A DNA stretch of 64,000 nt from Tetracentron sinense (Eukaryota > Streptophyta > Magnoliopsida > Trochodendrales > Trochodendraceae). This document shows, in pieces, positions 58,719 to 64,000 of the stretch. The position numbers were made by a program, and so were the translations under genes. The first letter of the stretch is position 1. Each line of letters starts with the position of its first letter. The stretch is taken from positions 17,622,826-17,686,825 of the forward strand of contig CM026559.1 in the NCBI GenBank assembly GCA_015143295.1. The letters are read 5' to 3'. A model generated the notes under the pieces. That model was not told the DNA's origin and did not search any database. It worked only from the letters and a program-made list of their open reading frames with translations.

Positions 58719-59982
58719 GGGGCCGTTTGGATACACTTCCGTTTTTCTATTTTTGTTTTTTGTTTTTAAAAATTGGAAACAACTTTTTATTTTCAATTTT
58801 TTAAAATAGGAAACACGTTTGGTATTAGTAACTGTTACTTATTTAAAAAAAATAAAAACAAAAAAACACGTTTGGTAAATATGATTAAATAATTTCAATT
58901 CATGATGGTGGTAGTGGTGAGTGATGGCGGTGGGTGTAGTGTGGTAGTGAGTGTTGGTAATGGTGGTGGTGGTGTGGTGGTGGTGATGGTGGCGGTGGTG
59001 TGGTGGTGGTGGTGGTGGTGGTGGCATTGGTGGTGGTGATGGTGGCGGTGGCGGTGGTGGCGGTGGTGATGGTGGTGGTGGCGGTGGTGATGGTGGCGTT
59101 GGCGGTGGTGGTGGCGGTGGTGATGGTGGTGGTGGCGGCGGTGGTGGTAGCGGTGGCGGTGGTGGTGGTGATGGTGGCGGTTGTGGTGGTGTGTGGTGGT
59201 GGCGGTAGTGGTGGTGGTGGTTGTGTGGTGGTGGTGGTGGTGGTAGTGGTGAGTGATGGCGGTGGTTGTAGTGTGGTGGTGAGTGTTGGTGATGGTGGCG
59301 GTGGTGTGGTTGTGGTGGTGAGTGTTGGTGATGGTGGCGGTGGTGGTGGTGGTGATGGTGGCATTGGTGGTGGTGGTGATGGTGGAGGTGGTGATGGTGG
59401 CATTGGTGGTGGTGGTGGTGGTGATGGTGGAGGTGGTGGTGGTGTGTGGCGGTGGCGGTGGCGGTAGTAGTGGTGGTGTGTGGCGGTGGCGGTGGCGGTA
59501 GTGGTGAGTGATGGCGGTGGGTGTAGTGTGGTGCTGAGTATTGGTGATGGTGGCGGTGGTGTGGTTGCGGTGGTGATGGTGATGGTGGTGGTGGTGGTGG
59601 TGTGGTGGTGGTGATGGTGGCGGTGGTGGTGATGGTGCCATTGGTGGTGGTGGTGGTGGTGGTGATTGTGGTGGTGGTTGTATTGTGGTGGTGGTGGCGG
59701 TGGAGGTCATGGTGGGTGGTGAGTAGTGGTGGTGGTAGTAGTATTATGGTGGTGGTGAATGGTGGTGGTGGTGATAATGGGTGTGTTTTCTATTTTTGTT
59801 TTTTGTTTTCAAATACAGAGATAGTAGAAAATTTTTGTTTCCTTGATTTTCAAAAATTTTGTTACTAATTTTTAAAAACAAAAAGCAGAAGCATGTTTAC
59901 CAAACATGTTTTGTGTAAAAATTTTCAAATTTTTGTTTTTAAAAACAAAAAATAGAAAACGGAAGTGCAACCAAACAGGGCA
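58719..59982. mobile_element. PIF/Harbinger-like element inside foldback
   Basis: Left GGGGCCGTTTGGATACACTT and right AAGTGCAACCAAACAGGGCA are inverted, followed inwards by CCGTTTTTCTATTTTTGTTT and its reverse. TCA flanks both ends (58716-58718, 59983-59985), a 3-bp TSD as in Tourist/PIF types. No transposase. The middle is taken over by the TGG microsatellite. Confidence 0.7.
58905..59778 (+). repeat. (TGG/TGA/CGG)n microsatellite, about 870 bp
   Basis: Mostly GGTGGTGATGGTGGCGGTGG variants with frequent GTGTGGTGG phase shifts and longer-period repeats such as GTGAGTGATGGCGGTGG. The His/Thr/Pro and Val/Gly open frames up to 271 aa (58895-59710 minus) follow from the absence of stop trinucleotides and are not proteins. 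Confidence 0.97.
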
Positions 59983-60892
59983 TCAGTTTTTTTCAAAAAT
60001 TCACGAATTATTCGCGTATTTTTGCTTTGCCGAATTATTTACGAATTATTGGATTCCCGAATTATTCGCGGATTTTCCGAATTATTTGTGAATTTTCCGG
60101 AATATTCCCGAATTTTCTTAATTATTCCCGAATTATGTTTTCAAACTTGGCAAAAAACTACTTATTTTGTATATTTTTTAATCAAATTGTTCGGTATATT
60201 TTTATATTTATTTTTTATTTGTTCTGAATTTTTCCCCAAAATTTCCCCATTTTTTCCAAACTTGATCTCTGCCGAATTATTCTCGCCGACTTGGTCACTT
60301 TGCTTGTAACTTGTGAAGACTCAATCATGCATTCATGCATACATACTTGTGATATTTTGTGAGCTTATGAGACTTATGAGCGTGTGAGATATCTTGTGAG
60401 TGTGTGAGACTTGTGAACATATCATGCTTGTGAACATATCATAGGTGATAAATATCCGGTTAAACTATACCCTAGATTACAAATCTAATGCCATCGGAAA
60501 ATAGAAATCCATCATAGCGTCCCATACCAACATGATAAATAAGCTAACCAAGAAGACTGTAAATTAAAGGCTTGTCTACCCAAAAATAAATCACATACCT
60601 TACATACATCATGTCATACAGTTCTTGAGGGCAAAACACATATCATACAAATCATAGAATGAAGCATACATGATCATAATTCAAATCAATGAGTTGTCTT
60701 TATTATAACATTATAATTAATTTATAACAATCATGATAGTCCACTCATATTCCTTATTTTACATTCAAATATTTATAAGGCATACAATTTAGCCTTTTTT
60801 TTTTCTCATAAAGTCATCACATGTTTATTTTAGGGTTTCAATAAATTAATTTACATCAAATCATACAAAGATCATATATCTAATATCTTACT

Positions 60893-61613
60893 CAATGTTA
60901 CCTGGTTCGTTGGTTCGCTCGGTTCGAATTCGGGTTCGCAATTCGCCACTCTAGAGTGAACTCAGTTCGCCAGGGGTAGGATGAGACAGTTCATTTATTG
61001 GTTCGCTTAGTTCTTTAGTTTGGTTCACTTATATATATATATATATTTATGGGAAAAACTTGAGTTCACGCAGTGCGTGAACTCCTTAAAAGTCACGCAA
61101 GTGTAAAACAAATGGTATTTTTGTAATTAAAACCAAACATGATGGCATTATTGTAATTATGAAAGATATTTCTTTTTTCAAAATGGCCACCAGTTCAAAC
61201 TGTAATTACAGGCATGCCATCCAAATTCAACCTGCGTGATCTTTAACTGTTTCACGCACTGCGTGAACAGTAGCAGCCCCCTATATATATATATACATCA
61301 ATATATTATAAATACTTATTTGAAAAGGCATTAAAAAATAGGTTATTTAGAAAAAAACATTAAAAAATAAGTTTTATGACCGGTTCGCGAACCTAGAAAA
61401 CAAATTTATCGAACTCAAAGTATAAGTTCGCCGAACTTAAAGAACAAATTCGCCGAACCCAAACAAAAAGTTTGCCGAATCCGAACAAAAAGTTCGCGGA
61501 ACCAAAGCTATTGGGTTTAGGTGGCGGGTTTGCTCATTTTCACGAACCCAAACAAACCGAACCGTGAACTGGCTCGCTGTTCGCATTAGTAGGTAGTGAA
61601 CTAGGTAACACTG
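60893..61613. mobile_element. Non-autonomous hAT element, TSD ATCTTACT
   Basis: 721 bp. Left CAATGTTACCTGGTTC, right GAACTAGGTAACACTG, exact 8-bp TSD ATCTTACT at 60885-60892 and 61614-61621. The interior reiterates GGTTCGC and TTCGCCGAACC strings. It contains a nested miniature element at 61051-61280. Confidence 0.92.
61051..61280. mobile_element. MITE with GTTCACGCAGTGCGTGAAC ends
   Basis: 230 bp inserted in an AT-dinucleotide tract. The left end carries GTTCACGCAGTGCGTGAAC, itself a palindrome; the right end has TTTCACGCACTGCGTGAAC. The tips are GGG and CCC, with TATATAT-type sequence outside both. Confidence 0.75.
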
Positions 61614-62520
61614 ATCTTACTTACATCTTGAATCTCTTATTCTTTTCAAGTCTACATACATGGAATCCCTTATCCTAATTATTAACTTGGGAGATCATAT
61701 CAAACATACCTATCCAAACCTATTCTTAAGGTTTACATACTTATTCATCCTTTAATCTTAAGTCTCAACTTAACAATGATTATAATATCATTAGCTTTAA
61801 GAAGTTATATCAACCCTCAACATGCTTGCTTATATAATCTACATCCTAAAATCATACTTGTATTCTTAAAACAATGATTATGAAAGCATTAACTTAGATC
61901 AGTATATCGAGCACACAAATAAAATTCTTGATCTTAGTCTTATCTTAAAATCTATACTTGTTGATAAATCATACTTTTTCTTAAATCTAAATTTATGAAT
62001 TATTAAGCATAGGAAAATATATCAAACATTCAAAACCTTACTTATTCTTGATCTTACTTGAAATCTTAATCTCTTATTCTTAATCACAAATCAACGATTA
62101 CAATATTATTAATCTGAGAAATTATATCCAACCCTTAAACATGTTTATAACCTCATATTCTTTCTCTTAAAAGCATAGTCTTATTCTTAAAACAATGATC
62201 ATGATATTCTTAGCAAAGAACCATATATCAAACATCAAACCCATTCTTGAACTTATTCTTAATCCATGTTTATCATTAGCTTGAGAAATTATATCAAACA
62301 TTTCTCTATCAATTCCCTACGATCCAAAGCTTGTGAAGGGTTCCTTTCTATGCAGCAAAACACAGATCAAAAGGGAAAGATGAAACGTTGATCACAAACT
62401 CCTTCTCTTCTAAGGTCTTCCCTTCTCCTCCAAGCAAAAGTCCTTCAACTAGGTTTTCCTCTCTATGAAATTCTAAAGTTCTTAGAGTGATTAAAAACCC
62501 TAATCCCACTTTTTTTGACT

Positions 62521-62530
62521 TATTTATAGG
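62521..62530 (+). promoter_or_regulatory. Putative LTR TATA box
   Basis: TATTTATAGG followed by GTTTAGAG, about 60 bp before the 62590-62740 array, as in the LTRs at 12847 and 17111. Confidence 0.5.
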
Positions 62531-62589
62531 GTTTAGAGTCCTAATTCCCTTTTAACTCTCGCAAAAAATTCAATTTTAGTATGTTTCTA

Positions 62590-62745
62590 CGCAATTCCGT
62601 TCGAACGGTCTAAGGATCGTACGAACAGTTCTTAGTTCATTCAAATGGTTTTGCATTCGGGAATTGTGTTTTGTGGTTCTATTGGCACCAATTGAACGAA
62701 CTGGATTTCGTTCGAATAGTTCTTGGTTCGTTTGAACCAGATCCC
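62590..62745 (+). repeat. Palindrome array, core GTTCGAAC type
   Basis: Four near-palindromes: CCGTTCGAACGGT, GATCGTACGAACAGTTC, CGTTCGAATAGTTC and GTTCGTTTGAACC, following the TATA-like box at 62521. Confidence 0.75.
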
Positions 62746-62830
62746 TTGTTTTCTCTTTAGCACACAACACCACCTTTTTTCTTTACAACAACACACTTAT
62801 TTTCATAAAAAACATTTAAGTAAATGATTT

Positions 62831-64000
62831 TAAGTTTTAAATAAAATAAGGAAGTACCCCCCATTTAGATTCAATAAAAATATTTAGAAAATCAAATTCC
62901 TAGTAAATCAAAATCTCATCTTCCAGTTTTAGAACAAAAACGGAAAATCCTGCTTGTTATCCCAAATTAGATAGTCAAATAAACCACTCTATACATAATA
63001 TTAAAATCCCATAAAATTCCATATGTTCATTTATCACATAAACATCAATTATCGGGAAACATTATCTTAAAATTCGATAATGTGATGAGTTGGGTACAAT
63101 ATTGTACTTATTTGGAGAACTAATACTATTGTCAACCTAGTCAAGACGGAAATGAGTCCGAGTCTCCATGCAACTCCATATGTCTCTGATTGTAGTTCTT
63201 GGGGTGGGTTGGATTATGCTATCATTGATGTATTATGTTTGAAATTCTGATTGTATATTTTTATTGTTATGAATGAAACATTTTATGTATGTTATATCAA
63301 TATTAAGTAATCATACATTATTGTCACTCGTCACCGCACATCTTTGTTCACTCTCATTGCATCTTTTATGTACTTTGTTATTTTTTTTTAAAAATAATTT
63401 ATTCTCAAATGTTTATTAACATATATTTTAACATTTGTTGGAGTTTCACTATAAAATTCCATGGTTTTCCCTAATTTTTTTTGCATTTTTTTATCGATGC
63501 ATGCAAAATTCCCGATAAATGAATTATCCTTGATATATCTTTATCCACAACGGGGCATGAACCAAATTATTTATGATATGTCAGCATGGAGCCTAGTAAC
63601 TATGAGTGTGCATCTTCCTTGTATGGAATATGGATAGGGTTACGATGCTCAGTCCTAGTCATTCGGAGCTCATGGGGTATGATACTCAATCCCAAACATC
63701 TAGTAAGTGCAAGTATGGCCTGATGGTAGTCCACAGGTATGCAGTTGGTTGGGATAGGTTATTTTTGTGATGTGAATCATACTAAGAGGTACATGAGAGA
63801 GTACCAGCTAGGTATCATAATTACATGACTTGAGCACAATATTGCAACCCTGTTTGGCACACCTTAATGTGGTATTAAGCTTTATGGTATTAAGCTTAAT
63901 ACCATAAAGCAATGTGGTATTAAGCTTTATGGCTTGTGTTTTCATACTTATTTATCAGCACAATAACATTTTTGTGAATTATAGTGTTATTAAGTCTTGT
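62831..64000. other. Unassigned, AT-rich
   Basis: No gene and no defined transposon end. Text near 63640-63700 has a GATGCTCAGTCCTAGTCATT-like repeat pair. The window ends inside or beside a repeat with AATGTGGTATTAAGC units. Confidence 0.4.
63865..63933. repeat. Direct repeat enclosing a perfect palindrome
   Basis: AATGTGGTATTAAGCTTTAT occurs twice (about 63866 and 63911). Between them 63879-63910 is a perfect 32-bp palindrome centred on AAGCTT. Possibly the tip of a miniature element running off the window. Confidence 0.85.

Larger units (their letters stand above)
58325..60304. mobile_element. Foldback element, arms about 310 bp
   Basis: The left arm (58325-58636) and right arm (59985-60304) are inverted copies built from AATAATTCGG/CGAATTATTCG repeats. 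The tips are AGCATAGTGACAAAG and its counterpart reversed, AGCAAAGTGACCAAG. TGTA lies outside both tips, a possible short TSD. The centre holds a GAGTTTTTTGTTA...TAACAAAAAACTC palindrome and a PIF-like insertion. Minus- and plus-strand frames in the arms are not genes. Confidence 0.8.
57480..62830 (+). mobile_element. LTR relic, hosting foldback and hAT elements
   Basis: Three pieces in order (57480-58324, 60305-60892, 61622-62830) show family landmarks: an AACTTGCCAACATAAAAATATTGG block like CCTGCCGACATAAGAAGTACGG, TTGTGAGCTTATGAG minisatellite text, a long AT-rich stretch with AAGCTTGTGAAGGGTT, a TATTTATAGG box, then a palindrome array of new type. Neither terminus is clear. Highly diverged. 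Confidence 0.55.
57321..64000 (+). other. Villin intron 11, more than 6.6 kb, unfinished
   Basis: Opens with a good donor. No stretch in the rest of the window reads as a G4 continuation on the + strand. Filled by an LTR relic, a foldback element, a PIF-like element, a microsatellite and a hAT element. Either the 3' exons lie beyond 64000 or the gene is cut here. Confidence 0.7.

Noticed and set aside
58895-59710. 271-aa His/Thr/Pro-rich frame and overlapping Val/Gly frames
   Set aside because: They arise from the TGG-type microsatellite, which has few stop triplets in any frame; no start context, domain or splice signals.

Overview
This is plant nuclear DNA from an angiosperm; the species cannot be told from the window. 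It has spliced genes with AG|GT introns, LTR-retrotransposon debris, and hAT-, Mutator- and PIF-type miniature elements. About 60% is layered LTR sequence. The only recognisable host gene is the 5' half of a villin, an actin-bundling protein of the gelsolin superfamily, on the + strand from about 41.2 kb and running past the right edge.

Layout. 1-15.4 kb: the decayed internal region of a Ty3/gypsy element on the minus strand. Reverse transcriptase (RT) is cut by the left edge, followed by protease and then gag at higher coordinates. It is broken by stops and by LTR insertions at 2348-6900 (itself holding 3697-6024) and 11166-14068. 15.4-36.4 kb: a deep nest of LTRs without coding regions. Most are probably solo LTRs, several with exact 5-bp target-site duplications (TSDs). 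The deepest stack is 17465-30453 > 22318-30187 (reverse) > 24420-29844 > 25609-28831. 36.4-41.2 kb: AT-rich gene-flanking DNA with two hAT-type miniature elements carrying perfect 8-bp TSDs, four relics of a long-TIR (terminal inverted repeat) miniature family, and a local duplication.

41.2-64 kb: the villin gene. Ten coding exons (43390-57320) give 447 codons in an unbroken frame once spliced: gelsolin repeats G1-G3 and the start of G4. One intron uses a GC donor. Introns 2, 3 and 11 are swollen by transposons. Intron 11 (more than 6.6 kb) holds an LTR relic, a foldback element with about 870 bp of TGG-type microsatellite, and an intact-ended hAT element. The remaining villin exons, G4-G6 and headpiece, should lie to the right.

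The most unusual feature is in the LTRs. Near their 3' ends, and just after a TATA box where one is visible, they carry arrays of short palindromes. The palindrome core differs between families (CCGATCGATCGG, TGCGATCGATCGCA, TACGATCGTTCGTA, hairpins closing on AATGGCGGTA, GCGAGATCGATCTCGC-like). In one pair of closely related LTRs the whole array has been replaced by unrelated 26-bp and 24-bp tandem repeats between conserved flanks. A second, unrelated minisatellite sits upstream of it in many of the LTRs.
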